64,000 bases of DNA from Apium graveolens. Lineage: Eukaryota; Streptophyta; Magnoliopsida; Apiales; Apiaceae. Below the pieces are notes generated by a model, which worked only from the letters and a program-made list of their open reading frames with translations, had not been told where the DNA came from and did not search any database. The translations under genes were made by a program, and so were the position numbers. This document shows positions 22,784-34,620 of the stretch, piece by piece (within the stretch, counting starts at the first letter, position 1; the number at the start of each line of letters is the position of its first letter). Where the stretch lies: assembly GCF_009905375.1 (NCBI RefSeq), contig NW_027420823.1, positions 62,001 through 126,000 on the forward strand. The letters are read 5' to 3'.

Positions 22784-25700
22784 ATCAATATGCACTATAT
22801 ATATGTATATCTCCTCTCTCATTAATCTCTAGAAAAAGGAAATATCTTTTAAGTATATGCTTTGCTTTGAAATGGGACCTCGGTTCTTTAGCCTGCGTAA
22901 AGGCTCCATTGTTATCGCAGTAAAGATCAACTAGATATGTGATCGATGGAATCACACTAAGTCCCGTTATAAATTTCTGCATCCAAACAGCCTCATTGGC
23001 TGCTTCACTGGCATCAATATACTCAGCTTCCATTGTAGAATCAGCTAATTTCTCTTGTTTTAAACTTTTCCAGCTTACAGCACTTCCATTAAGGAAAAAC
23101 ACAAAACGTAACTGAGATATTGAATCGTCTCTGTCTGTCTGGAAGCTAGCATCAGTGTAACCCAGTATAACTAGCTTTTTATCTTCTCCATTCACTAAGA
23201 ATAAATCTTGCATTCTCTTTAAGTACTTGAGAATATTCTTGATAGTTGTTCAGCACCTGGATTAGACTAGTATCTACTCATCATGCTCAAGGCATACGAA
23301 ATAACAGGATGATTATATATAATCGCATACAAAAATTCCAATTGCTGAAGCATATGGAACTTTGCTCATACAACCCTTATCATCTAATGATTTAGGGCAG
23401 TTATCTTTTGAGATCACTATCCCATCAGACATTGGGACATATCATCTTTTTGCCTCTTGTATCCCAAAACGATGCAATACTTTGTCTATGTATGTACTCA
23501 TACTTAGGCCGATTAATCTCCTCGATCTATCTCTATAGATCTTGATCCCTAATGTGTAAGTAGCATCGCCTAAGTTGTTCATTGAGAAACTATTTCCCAA
23601 TCAAGTCTTAACAGCCTGTAGAGGAGGTATGTCATTCCCTATTAGTAATATGTCATTTACATATAGTACAAGGAATGCCACATGGCTCCCACTAACCTTC
23701 TTGTAAATACATGGTTCATCTTCCTTTTGAATAAAGCACACTTTTTGACGGTTTCATCAAAAGAATGATTTTGTCTCCTTGAGGCTTGCTTCAATCCATA
23801 AATAGATCGAAGCAACTTACAGACCATCTTAACAAACTGTGGATCGAAAAAACCCTCAGGTTGTATCATGTATACATCCTCTTCAAGGCTCCCATTTAAG
23901 AAAGCGGTTTTAACATCCATTTCCCAAATCTCATAGTAGTATTGAGCAGCTACTGCTAGCAAAAACCTAATGGACTTGACCATAGCAACTGGTGAAAAAG
24001 TCTCATCATAGTCTATACAATGAATTTGTTTGAAACATTTTTCCACTAGTTGCGCCTTATAGGTCTGTACTTTACCATCTATTTCAGTTTTCTTCTTAAA
24101 ACCCCACTTGCATCCTCTAGGTTTTATCCCTTCAGGTGGATCAACTAAAGACCATACTTTATTTTGATACATGGATTCCATCTCGGATTTCATGGCCTCT
24201 AGTCATCTCTCGGAGTATGGACTGTTCATAGCTTCTTGGTAGATAAGAGGCTCATCATTGTCTATAAGCATCACATCATCATGTTGAGTCAATAAAAATC
24301 CATAATATCTCTCTCACTCATGACGAACCCTACTAGATCTACGAACAACCTATGTTTCCGGAGCAGGAACATCTTGACGTACATCCTGCCCACTTTCCAA
24401 CTCTGGTTCAATGATATTTTATACATATTGATCTTCACCGAGATCTATAGTCCTCCCACTATTTTTCTTGTAAAGTAATTCTATTTCAAATAATATAGCA
24501 GTCCGAGCAACAGACACTTGGTTCTCAGTAGAATTATATAAACTACACCCTTTGTTTCTTCACGATATCCCACAAAATAACATTTATCTAATTTTGGTCC
24601 TAGCTTGTTAGAGACCAAGCGTTTCACAAATGCTTTGCATCCCCATACTTTCATAAATGACATGCTATGACGTTTCTCAGTTCATATCTCATATGGAGTC
24701 TTTTGAACCGATTTAGTTAGAACTCGATTTAGTGTATATGTAGCCATTTCCAGAGCATAACCCCAGAAATTTATTGGAAGATCCTTTAGACTCATCATCG
24801 ATCGTACCATATCCAACAAGGTATGATTTCTCCTCTCAGAAACTATGTTCCATTGAGGCGTTCCAGGAGGAGTAAGTTGTGATTCGATATCACACTCCTT
24901 CAGAAAACCTTTAAACTCGAGGCTTAAGTATTCCCCTCCACGATCTAATCATAGAACTTTTATACTTTCCCCTGTTTTCTTTTCCACTTGTGCCTTGTAT
25001 GTCTTGAACTTTTCAAAAGAATCAGATTTGTTCTTCAAAAGGTACACATATCCATATCTACTGAAATCACCAGTAAACATAATGAAGTAGTAAAATCCAC
25101 CTCTTGCCATCATACGCATTGGACCATATACATTACTATACATAAGTCATAAACATTCGGTGGCCCTTTCATCTTTTCCGGTAAAAGGAGCTTTAGCCAT
25201 TTTGCCAATGAGACAAGCTTTGCATTCTTCGTATGATTCATAATTCAAATTTATCCAGGTAGCCATCTTGATGTAACTTAGAAATGCGTTTCTCATTTAT
25301 GTGGCCTAAATGACAATGCCAGAGGTATGTTTGATTTGAGTCTATCATCTTATTGCGTTTATTATCATTACTATTTATGTTATAGACATGAGTATCAAGA
25401 TCAAGAAAATATAAACTATTAAACAAAGTGCAACCCCATAGCTAGAATTATTCAATAAAAAGGAAAAACATTTTTCTTAATCAAAAATGAAAAACCTTTC
25501 TTATCCAAATAAGAAACTTAAATAATGTTTTTACAAATCGCAGGCACGTAAAAACAGTTATATAGTTCTAAAATAAGCCCGGTGGGTAATGATAAATGAT
25601 AAGTCCCTACAGCTAAAGTAGCAATCTTTACTCTATTCCCAACATGTAGGTCGACTTCTCCCTTCGCCAATATCCTACTTTCCTGCAGTTCCTGCATATT

Positions 25701-25974
25701 TATACAAATGTGAGAACCATATCCATTATCTAATAACCATGAACTAGAAGGAGAAAAGTTAACTTATATACCATAAATACCTGAATCAGAAGTGCCGGCA
25801 ACCTTTTATTTTCCAGATCCTCTAAAAAAGCATGATAGTTTCTCTTCCAATGAACTGGTTTCTTGCAATAGTGACAAGTATCGCCCTTTGCAATACCGCC
25901 TCCAGGCTTCAAAGCCTATTTGGGAGAAGTTTTGAGAGCAGTACCAGATTTGGATCACATTCTCTTCTCGCCTT
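22784..25974 (-). pseudogene. Antisense Copia pol, copy A (left part)
   Basis: From high to low coordinates: gag zinc knuckle and protease region (25912-25560), GAG-pre-integrase (25426-25238), integrase (25143-24481), RT (24193-23300), RNase H (23213-22785, with YTDASFQTDRDDS and ADSTMEAEY). Frames are broken by many stops. The RT catalytic box at 23652-23663 reads YVND, not YVDD. The element's 3' LTR is missing here; sequence joins the unassigned segment at about 22784. The gag end is interrupted at 25974 by the nested Copia. Confidence 0.9.
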
Positions 25975-27648
25975 TGAAAGGAATATGTCCTAAGTCCAAT
26001 CATGTATTAGGATTTAGGAATAACTTTTTATATAATCTGTTTTGATTTCATTGATTTTAATAAAAGACTTATTTTGTTTTTATTACGGGCTCTATCTATT
26101 TAAGTGTTTAAATAAGATATACCATAGTTTAGAGTAAAGCTTTTTATGGATTATGATGAGATCATAATAGGGAGACCTAAAAAGATGATAACTCTAAACT
26201 TAAATAGTTCCTGGTCATAGGATTACTAACTAGTAATTAATAATCCGCAAAGATCGGTACATACTATGCTTGCTTCATTATGAAGGATGTCTGTTCTCAT
26301 AGACATTTGTGTGGTGACACTATAGCTAGTATGTAGGTGCTTATTATAGAATAAGTTCACTGAACATGACTCACACAGCTGAATAACTGATGGAGTTCAC
26401 TCACGTGTCAGCAGTTGTTCACATAGTGATAGTTGTACAAGTATCCTTAGACTTAAGGTCATCATAGTCATCTTGTGTAGACTGAACTATGCTTTGGTTT
26501 AGTTCTTAGTCTCCAGGGACAATTATTAGGGCTCTTCTGGGTATAGGAATTTGTACACGAAGATAGTGTATGATCAATAAAGGATCTACCCCTTCCAGTG
26601 AAGGAAGCGAATGTTCAAGGCTGATCCACTTATGCTAGTTCAGGAATCTCTGGCCAGAGTGTATGAAATTAGAAAGGAGTTTCTAATTTGCATAGAACTA
26701 CGCATAGTAAATGGTAAGCAAGTGATTGAATTAGATAGGCTTGACACGAGATCCATGCCTTGTATCTAATCGGGACATTGTAGGGTAAAAGGAGTTTATT
26801 GTACGGTAACTATTCACTGAATAGGTTCTTGGTATTCTAAGCAGTGAATTCATATTATCCGGATAGTCGCGATATGCTGAGAAGTATCCCTCACGATGTA
26901 GAATAAATGTGATTAATTAATTAATCATATTTAATAAATTAGAGAATTTATATAAATAATGATAAAATAGTTTTATTATTATTTATTTCTACTACCGGCT
27001 TAATGTTGAACCTACAGGGTCACACCATAAAAAGAAAATGATTTAATGGTGGAGGATTTAATTAATAATGGCTAATAATTATTTATTTATGAAATAAATA
27101 ATTAATTGGCAAATTTAATAATTGATTAAATGAGATTTAATTGATTATAAATTAATTAAGAAAAGTTCTCAATATTATTAATTAAGGATTTAATTTTTGG
27201 AAATTAAATCAACAGAGAAAATTATTTCTAAAGTGTTTAGAAAAAGGATTAATAATTAAAAGGTGTTTTAATTATTAATGAGAATAATAAATGGGATAAT
27301 AATAATAATATTTATGGGAAAATTTCAGCTGAAAATTTTGCCTTTAAATACACTATTATAGACCCTATTTTATTCTAACCCACATCAAACCCGAAAACCC
27401 AAAAAGTTTGGAAAACCTAATTTTCTCCACCTCCTTCCTTCTCCTTAACATCGTTTTCTTCGTGGATACCGGTGGAGTGCTTCACACTTGAGGAGCAACT
27501 GCTAAGGATCTCTGATCGTTGTCTCCGAATTATTTTTAAAGGATAGATTCGATCCCTCGATTTTTTATTCACGATTTATATGCTTTTATTTGGATTTTGT
27601 ATGTGTAAAAGTGTTTTTCCATGACCCCGCTGCGTTAAAAATCCAACA
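25975..27648 (+). repeat. Nested Copia 5' LTR
   Basis: Left 1674-bp LTR. A likely promoter TATA is CCTTTAAATAC (about 27341-27351; CCTATAAATAC in the other LTRs), and transcription would start about 30 bases later. Confidence 0.95.
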
Positions 27649-27649
27649 A

Positions 27650-27661
27650 TGGTATCAGAGC
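27650..27661 (+). other. Nested Copia primer-binding site
   Basis: TGGTATCAGAGC, an exact initiator-Met tRNA complement, one base after the LTR. Confidence 0.95.
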
Positions 27662-28095
27662 ATAGGTTGTATGCATATAGATCTGTGGTAAAAATTTCAG
27701 AATTTTATGTGCTTGTATGAATTAATTATGATTTTTACAAGTTATATCATGGATTAATTTTGTCTGATGAGAAATCGTTTCTCAGAATAATTTTGAATGT
27801 TGATCTGGGTTCTACAAGTGTTGTAGATCGTCTGGGTATTTTTTTCATAATTTTATGATGTATAGATTTTTTATTATGAATTTTTGAAGTTTTTACAATT
27901 AAATTCGTAATTTAATAAGTATAAATATATGTATATATAGTATATATATATGTTTGTATTATGCATATGCATCTACTGTACGAAAAAAGAATACATCAGC
28001 CTGCTGTCTGCTATGTTGCACGGAAAGAGAAAAGGACAGGCACACTGCTCGAGAAAGTGACGACTGCTGCAGAAAAACAAAAAAAAAATAGGGGA

Positions 28096-28214
28096 GTAAC
28101 GCATTCCGGGAATGCGTTACACACATATGGCGCATTCACGGAATGCGTTACACCCTTGTAACGCATCACCGGAATGCGTTACAGGGCTTGTAACGCGTTC
28201 CTGTAATGCGTTAC
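28096..28214 (+). repeat. Four 25-bp near-palindromes at 31-bp period in the Copia leader
   Basis: Units at 28096-28120, 28127-28151, 28158-28182 and 28190-28214. The first is GTAACGCATTCC-G-GGAATGCGTTAC with 12-bp arms; the others keep most of the arms. Each would fold as an RNA hairpin or DNA cruciform. They lie about 450 bases after the primer site, before gag. Confidence 0.95.
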
Positions 28215-28897
28215 AGCCCGACTGTTTACATTAAAATTGATTTTCTGGGAGTTTCGTAACTCCGTTTTGGGCGTGCAATATACCGTTGGATTCGTTTTTC
28301 CGAGATGGATCTAATGGAGTGATCAATTTTAGTATATATAAAAATTTTGAACTGTTTATATTTCCATGAAGTGTTTTAAAGCTGTTTTTAACTGTTTTAG
28401 TTGCTTTTAAATGCTTCATGTGATACATAGAGATGTATAATGCTTAGACCTATATGCTAGATGATGTAACATGCCTACCTTGATGTTTATAAATGTTTAT
28501 ATATGTGATATATACTTAGTTTATCATGCGATGATAGATTTAGGTGAACTTAAATGAACATAAGGCGTTTGTTAGACAACCTAGTATAGTGAAATTGTTT
28601 CATAACCTTAAGAACAATATTATGAATACAATCATGAGATTCTTGTGTTTATGAAACACATAATTGAATATGAATTTTCGATATGAGAGAAAGGATGATT
28701 CTGTCAACAACAGATTTCTATCTGTAAGAAAGGGTTATTAAGTGACGCCTCTTGACAATGCTCCACCCGATCTGGGAATCGTCTGATTATTGATTATTGA
28801 TTTGAAATATTTAATTTAAAAGGAAGAATCTCTTTATAATATGATTATGATTATAACGTAATATAATCCCTCTAAAATTAAATAATATCAAGTAGTA

Positions 28898-29292
28898 ATT
28901 GGCCAATGACACAACGGGCTTGTGTCGGTCATAGCCTTCCAATATGATAGAAAAGTAGTTCTTATTTTTGAATCATTGTCGTTTTATGCCACATCCGAGG
29001 GCTTTGATTTTGAAATAAGAAATACTTGTCTATTACATAGAGATGTGTACATTGAATAAGAATCTAAAGGTCGTTACGTGCCACAGCCGTGGGCCTTTGG
29101 GGACTGATTCAATTGTACGGAATGTTGGGTTAGACTTGACTTAGAATATTGAGTTTGTCGTGCCACAGCCGTGACTCAATTATTCAAGAGGCTAAAGTTT
29201 GATTAGGGAATCACATTAGATGTAATTGACAAGAGTTGTCTGCCTATTGAACATTACATGGCGTTTCGTGCCACAGCCGGGGTTGTGTAATG
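28898..29292 (+). ncRNA. Hairpin array in the Copia leader, constant loop with covarying stems
   Basis: Four hairpins share a loop of the type GCCACAGCCGTGG. Their stems differ: CTTATTT/AAATAAG plus AATCA/TGATT (28961-29019); AAAGG/CCTTT (29066-29098); GAATA/TATTC plus TTGAGT/ACTCAA (29144-29185); CATTACA/TGTAATG (29252-29292). A further GACACAA/TTGTGTC hairpin closed by ATTGG/CCAAT lies at 28898-28943. The region is between the primer site and the gag ATG. It is probably a cis-acting RNA structure (packaging, dimerisation or translation); function unknown. Confidence 0.7.
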
Positions 29293-29482
29293 GAATGTCG
29301 GATCCCTATTCCCACTAGCATTATGAATGCTTAATTTTTCATGTAGGGGGTTGAATAAATTAGGAAAACTAGTGGGAGCCACTTATGAATAAAGACCCGA
29401 TTCATATAGTGTTTTGAAATGAAATCGAATATTTGCTAAGTGTTGTTATGTGTTTATCATTTACAGATTTACTTTGTACATT

Positions 29483-30745
29483 ATGTCTTCTACACTATCA
29501 CTCAGGAGCATACTAGATGCTCATAAATTGACTGGTCCTAATTATGCTGACTGGCTTCGAAACTTGAGAATTGTTCTCAGGATTGAGAAGCTGGAATACG
29601 TGATTGACTCACCTAAGCCTACTGAACCTGCTAGTGATGCACATAATGATGAACATGTTGTGTATCGTAAGTAGATAGATGCTGCAAATGTTGCTCAATG
29701 CATCATGCTAGCTTCCATGAACATTGAGCTACAGAAGCAACATGAGCATATGGATGCTCACACTATCCTCATGCATCTACAAGAGTTGTATGATGTGGCG
29801 GGGAGGACAGCTCGATATGAGATATCGAAGGAGCTGTTCGGTTGCAGGATGTCTGAGGGATCATCTGTGAATGACCATGTACTTAAGATGATCAATTTGA
29901 TTGAAGGTTTTGGACAACTTGGTTTTGTCATGGATGGGGAGCTGAGCCAAGACCTGGTCTTGCAATCGCTTCCGAGTTCATTCTCGCAGTTTATTGTGAA
30001 CTTTCACATGAATAAGTTGGATGTCAGCCTGCCTGAACTCCATAACATGTTGAAGACTACTGAATCGAATTTTCCCCCTAAGAAGAGTTCTGTTCTTCTA
30101 ATTGGTGAAGGTTTCAATCCTAAGAAAAGGAAGAGGAACCCTTCCAAGAAAAAGAAAGTAGGTGAGAAAATGCCGGTTCCACCAAAAGCTGAAGACCCCA
30201 AGAGCAAAGTTGTTTGCTTTCACTGTAACAAGGTGGGGCACTGGAAGAGAAACTGCAAGGTTTACCTTGCAGAATTGAAGAAGAAGAAGGGCAGTGAGAC
30301 TACCGCTTCTGATTCAGGTATGTTCATGAAAGAAGTGAATATGTCATTAAATCAAATTTCTACTTGGGTATTAGATACCGCCTGTGGTTCTCAAATCTGT
30401 AATTTGTTGCAGGGACCAAGGAGAAGTAGGACTCTTGAGGAAGAGGAGGTGATTATACTGATGGCAAATGGAGCAAGAGTTGCTGCTGAAGATGTAGAAT
30501 CATTTCATTTACATATGCCTACGGGCAAGACTATTATTTTAAATAATTGTTATTTTGTTCCCTCGATTGTGAGGAATATTATTCCCATGTTAGACTTGGC
30601 TGGATTTTCATTTATTATTGAGAATAATGAATGTTCTATTCTTAGAGATAATATTCTTTATGGACGTGGTGCTTTAAATAATGGTCTGTATAAAAGTGAC
30701 ATAATTTACTTCAGATTGAACAAACTAATAAAAGAAAAGGGATGA
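29483..30745 (+). pseudogene. Nested Copia gag-protease
   Basis: The ATG at 29483 (MSSTLSLRSILDAHKL) starts gag. A single TAG at 29672-29674 interrupts the frame, which then continues in phase to 30745. Retained features are the capsid-type UBN2 region, a Lys-rich linker, the zinc knuckle CFHCNKVGHWKRNC (30215-30256) and protease (30365 onward). The protease active site reads DTA at 30374-30382 instead of D-[ST]-G, so the protease would probably be inactive even without the stop. Confidence 0.9.
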
Positions 30746-32227
30746 TGAAAATCTCACTTCATTGTGGCATTGCAGTCTCCATTTAGTAGACATGGAGAGA
30801 GGGCTGCAAATTTGCTAGAAATGGTACACACAGATGTATGTGGACCAATGTCTACGCAAGCCATGGGTGGATTTTCATACTTCATTACTTTCATAGATGA
30901 TAGATCTGGATTCGGATATATGTTTGATAAAACACAAGTCTGAAGCCTTTGAAAAGTTCAAAGAGTATAAGTATGAAGTGGATAAATAAACCAAATATAG
31001 TATTATAACTCTTCGATCAGATCGAGGTGGTAAATACTTTAATGGCGTGTTTCTAGATTATCTCTAAGTAAATGGTATAGTCTCCCACAGGACTCCTCCA
31101 GATTGGTATCTGAAAGGAGAAATCGAACTTTGTTAGACATAGTTCGGTCCATGATGAGCTATGCAAATCTTCCAGTATTCCTATGGGGTTATGCATTGGA
31201 AACCTCAGCATATTTACTGAATATGGTGCCTTCCAAAATCTGTTCCTCAAACTTCGTATGAGATATGGAAAGAAAGGAAACCGAGTCTTAAACACGTTAA
31301 GTTGACCCAGATAAGCTGGAATATCGATCCGTAAAATGTAGTTTTGTAGAATATCCTAAAGAGACTTCAGGGTATTACTTTTACACCGATCATCGGGTGT
31401 TTGTCTCCAGACATGCTACCTTCTTGGAAAAGGAGTTTATCCTTGAAGGAAACAGTGGGAGCAAAATTGAACTTGATGAAGTTCAAGAAGCACAAACTAC
31501 TACGGATCAAGTGGAAACACCTGTTCTGACTGAACAATCTTTTGTGGAACAGCCCATTCATAGATCAGGGAGAGTGTCTCGCCAACCTGAGAGGTAATAT
31601 GGCCTTGTCATTGAGAATGACAATGAGTTGTCGATCATTGATGATGACGACCCTGTGACCTATAATGAGGCTATGAGTAGTGTTGACTCAGAGAAATGGC
31701 ATAGTGCCATGAAATCCAGAATGGAATCTATGTATACGGTATACAAAAGATAGATTATAGCAAATGGCCATGTGGAGACCTATAAGGCCATGCTTGTGGC
31801 AAAAGGATTCAAACAAAGGCAATGGATTGACTTTGATGAAACCTTTTACCTGTAGCCCTGTTATAATCAGTTCGGATTTTGCTTGCGATTACTACTTACT
31901 ACGACTATGAGATCTGGCAAATAGCCAGATGGTTTTCTTTCCAAGAGAAATGAAAACCTAGTGTGTAAGCTGCTGTGAACCATATGTGGTTTAAAGCAAG
32001 CTTCTCGTAGATGGAACATCCAAAGAGTTTGGTTTTATCAAAGACGTAGATGGACCATGTGTCTACAAAAGGTTAGTGGGAGCGCGGTAACATTTCTTGT
32101 ATTGTATTGAAATAGAGTTGACACACATAACAACATAGCAGACCCACTGGCAAAGCTACTTTCTGAAAGTCACTTTGATCGTCATAAAGACAAGATGGGT
32201 ATTAGATACCAGAGTGATTGGCTTTAG
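30746..32227 (+). pseudogene. Nested Copia pol remnant with large internal deletions
   Basis: Traces appear in order: integrase (MVHTDVCGPM and FITFIDDRSGFGYM near 30820-30920; later core to about 31310), linker with AQTTTDQVE (31480-31520), RT fragments (31640-32080), then directly the C-terminal tail after RNase H (NNIADPLAKLLSESHFD, 32124-32174) ending at TAG 32225-32227. The YVDD box and RNase H core are missing. Frame changes and stops are frequent. Confidence 0.85.
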
Positions 32228-32230
32228 TAC

Positions 32231-32241
32231 AAGTGGGAGAT
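32231..32241 (+). other. Nested Copia polypurine tract
   Basis: AAGTGGGAGAT directly before the 3' LTR, the usual plus-strand primer of Copia elements. Confidence 0.9.
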
Positions 32242-33915
32242 TGAAAGGAATATGTCCTAAGTCCAATCATGTACTAGGATTTAGGAATAACTTTTTATAT
32301 AATCTGTTTTGATTTCATTGATTTTAATAAAAGACTTGTTTTGTTTTTATTACGGGCTCTATCTAATTAAGTGTTTAAATAAGATATACCATAGTTTAGA
32401 GTAAAGCTTTTTATGGCTTATGATGAGATCATAATAGTGAGACCTAAAAAGATGATAACTCTAAACTTAAATAGTTCCTGGTCATAGGATTACTAACTGG
32501 TAATTAATAATCCGCAAAAATCGGTACATACTATGCTTGCTTCATTATGAAGGATGTCTGTTCTCATAGACATTTGTGTGGTGACACTATAGCTAGTATG
32601 TAGGTGCTTATTATAGAATAAGTTCACTGAACATGACTCACACAGCTGAACAACTGATGGAGTTCACTCACGTGTCAGCAGTTGTTCACATATTGATAGT
32701 TGTACAAGTATCCTTAGACTTGAGGTCATCATAGTCATCTTGTGTACACTGAACTATGCTTTGGTTTAGTTCTTAGTCTCCAGGGACAATTATTAGGGCT
32801 CTTCTGGGTATAGGAATTTATATACGAAGATAGTGTATGATCAATAAAGGATCTACCCCTTCCAGTGAAAGAAGCGAATGTTCAAGGCTGATCCACTTAT
32901 GCTAGTTCAGGAATCTCAGGCCAGAGTGTATGAAATTAGAAAGGAGTTTCTAATTTGCATAGAACTACGCATAGTAATTGGTAAGCAAGTGATTGAATTA
33001 GATAGGCTTGACACGAGATCCATGCCTTGTATTTAATCGGGACATTGTAGGGTAGAAGGAATTTATTGTACGGTAACTATTCACTGAATAGGTTCTTGGT
33101 ATTCTAAGCAGTGAATTCATATTATCTGGATAGTCGCGATATGCTGAGAAGTATCCCTCACGATGTAGAATACATGTGATTAATTAATTAATCATATTTA
33201 ATAAATTAGAGAATTTATATAAATAATGATAAAATAGTTTTATTATTATTTATTTCTACTACCGGCTTAATATTGAACCTACAGGGTCACACCATAAAAA
33301 GAGAATGATTTAATGGTGGAGGAATTAATTAATAATGGCTAATAATTATTTATTTGTGAAATAAATAATTAATTGGCAAATTTAATAATTGATTAAATGA
33401 GATTTAATTAATTATAAATTAATTAAGAAAAGTTCTTAATATTATTAATTAAGGATTTAATTTTTGGAAATTAAATCAACAGAGAGAATTATTTCTAAAG
33501 TGTTTAGAAAAAGGATTAATAATTAAAAGGTGTTTTAATTATTAATGAGAATAATAAATGGGATAATAATAATATTATTTATGGGAAAATTTCAGCTGAA
33601 AATTTTGCCTATAAATACACTATTATAGACCCTATTTTATTCTAACCCACATCAAACCCGAAAACCCAAAAAGTTTGGAAAACCCAATTCTCTCCACCTC
33701 CTTCCTCCTCCTTAACATCGTTTTCTTGGTGGATACCGGTGGAGTGCTTCACACTTGAGGAGCAACTGCTAAGGATCTCTGATCGTTCTCTTCGAATTAT
33801 TTTTAAAGATTAGATTCGATCCCTCGAATTTTTATTCATGATTTATATGCTTTTATTTGGATTTTGTATGTGTAAAAGTGTTTTGCCATGACCCCGCTGC
33901 GTTAAAAATCCAACA
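32242..33915 (+). repeat. Nested Copia 3' LTR
   Basis: Right 1674-bp LTR, followed by the GCCTT target duplication at 33916-33920. It contains the poly-A/termination signals of the element by position, not identified individually. Confidence 0.95.
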
Positions 33916-34620
33916 GCCTTTCCATTTACCTTTCCCTTTGTCTCTGTCTTTGATCACCATCATTATGGGAGCAGGGGACACCGTCTGAATGTTGGTCTCG
34001 GCAGTTTTTAACATAGCCAACAATTTGGTAGGTATCTTATCTCACATTCATGTTATAATTCATTAAAAATTGAGCACAGTTGTTGTTCAAAGATTGTAAG
34101 ATCAGATCAATCTAGGCTTCCGTCCCAATCTTGGAACCCATAGTAGCAAGGTACTCCATATATTAAATCATCTTCAAAATATGCGGTCCAACCAAATCAC
34201 GATCACCCTGTTTGCATGCATACAAAGCTTTGCTTGTATCAAATCTCTCTTGACGAGCCCATTCTTCAAACATACATTTAAGTTGATCAATCATGATATA
34301 AGCATTCATATGCTCATATTATTTCTGAAGCTCAGGACTCATAGTCGCTAGCATCAAATAGGTGACATACATGTCAGCATCTATATGCTTTTGATAAGCA
34401 GCCTGTTGAACATGCGTTGCACCTTCAGGAAGAGGTTCAGGGTCAGGAACATTAATGACATGGAACTTTCGCTCCTTCCTGAGGACTATCCTCTGGTTCC
34501 TTTTCCTATCAAGGAAGTTTGTTCATGTCAGCTTGTCCTTCTCAAGGATTGGTCACACGGAGAAGTTGTTTGAGTTGTTTGCCGTTTGATATCTATAATA
34601 TTAAAATACATAAAATTAAT
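33916..34620 (-). pseudogene. Antisense Copia gag, copy A (right part)
   Basis: Continuation of the element cut at 25974. The minus strand encodes gag with VTYLMLATMSPELQ near 34335-34380 and the UBN2-type region below it; the N-terminus with NVPDPEPLPEGATHV is near 34410-34455. Stops and frameshifts are present. The matching copy B segment is 60146-60850. Confidence 0.75.

Larger units (their letters stand above)
25975..33915 (+). mobile_element. Nested full-length Copia element with GCCTT target duplication
   Basis: Both LTRs are 1674 bases, TG...CA ended (TGAAAGGAATATG...ATCCAACA). GCCTT occurs at 25970-25974 and 33916-33920. Primer site TGGTATCAGAGC at 27650 and purine tract AAGTGGGAGAT at 32231-32241 are in place. 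The internal region is short, with a damaged pol, so it is non-autonomous now. LTRs differ at roughly 40 sites by eye (2-3%). It interrupts the antisense Copia gag; copy B keeps the uninterrupted sequence near 60156. Confidence 0.97.

Noticed and set aside
28096..28214. CRISPR-like array
   Set aside because: Spacers are only 6-7 bases, the units are palindromes inside a plant retrotransposon leader, and no cas-like genes exist.
34385..34573. Plus-strand frame conserved at 60630-60818, possible gene
   Set aside because: Conserved only because it lies opposite the Copia gag N-terminus in the duplicated block.
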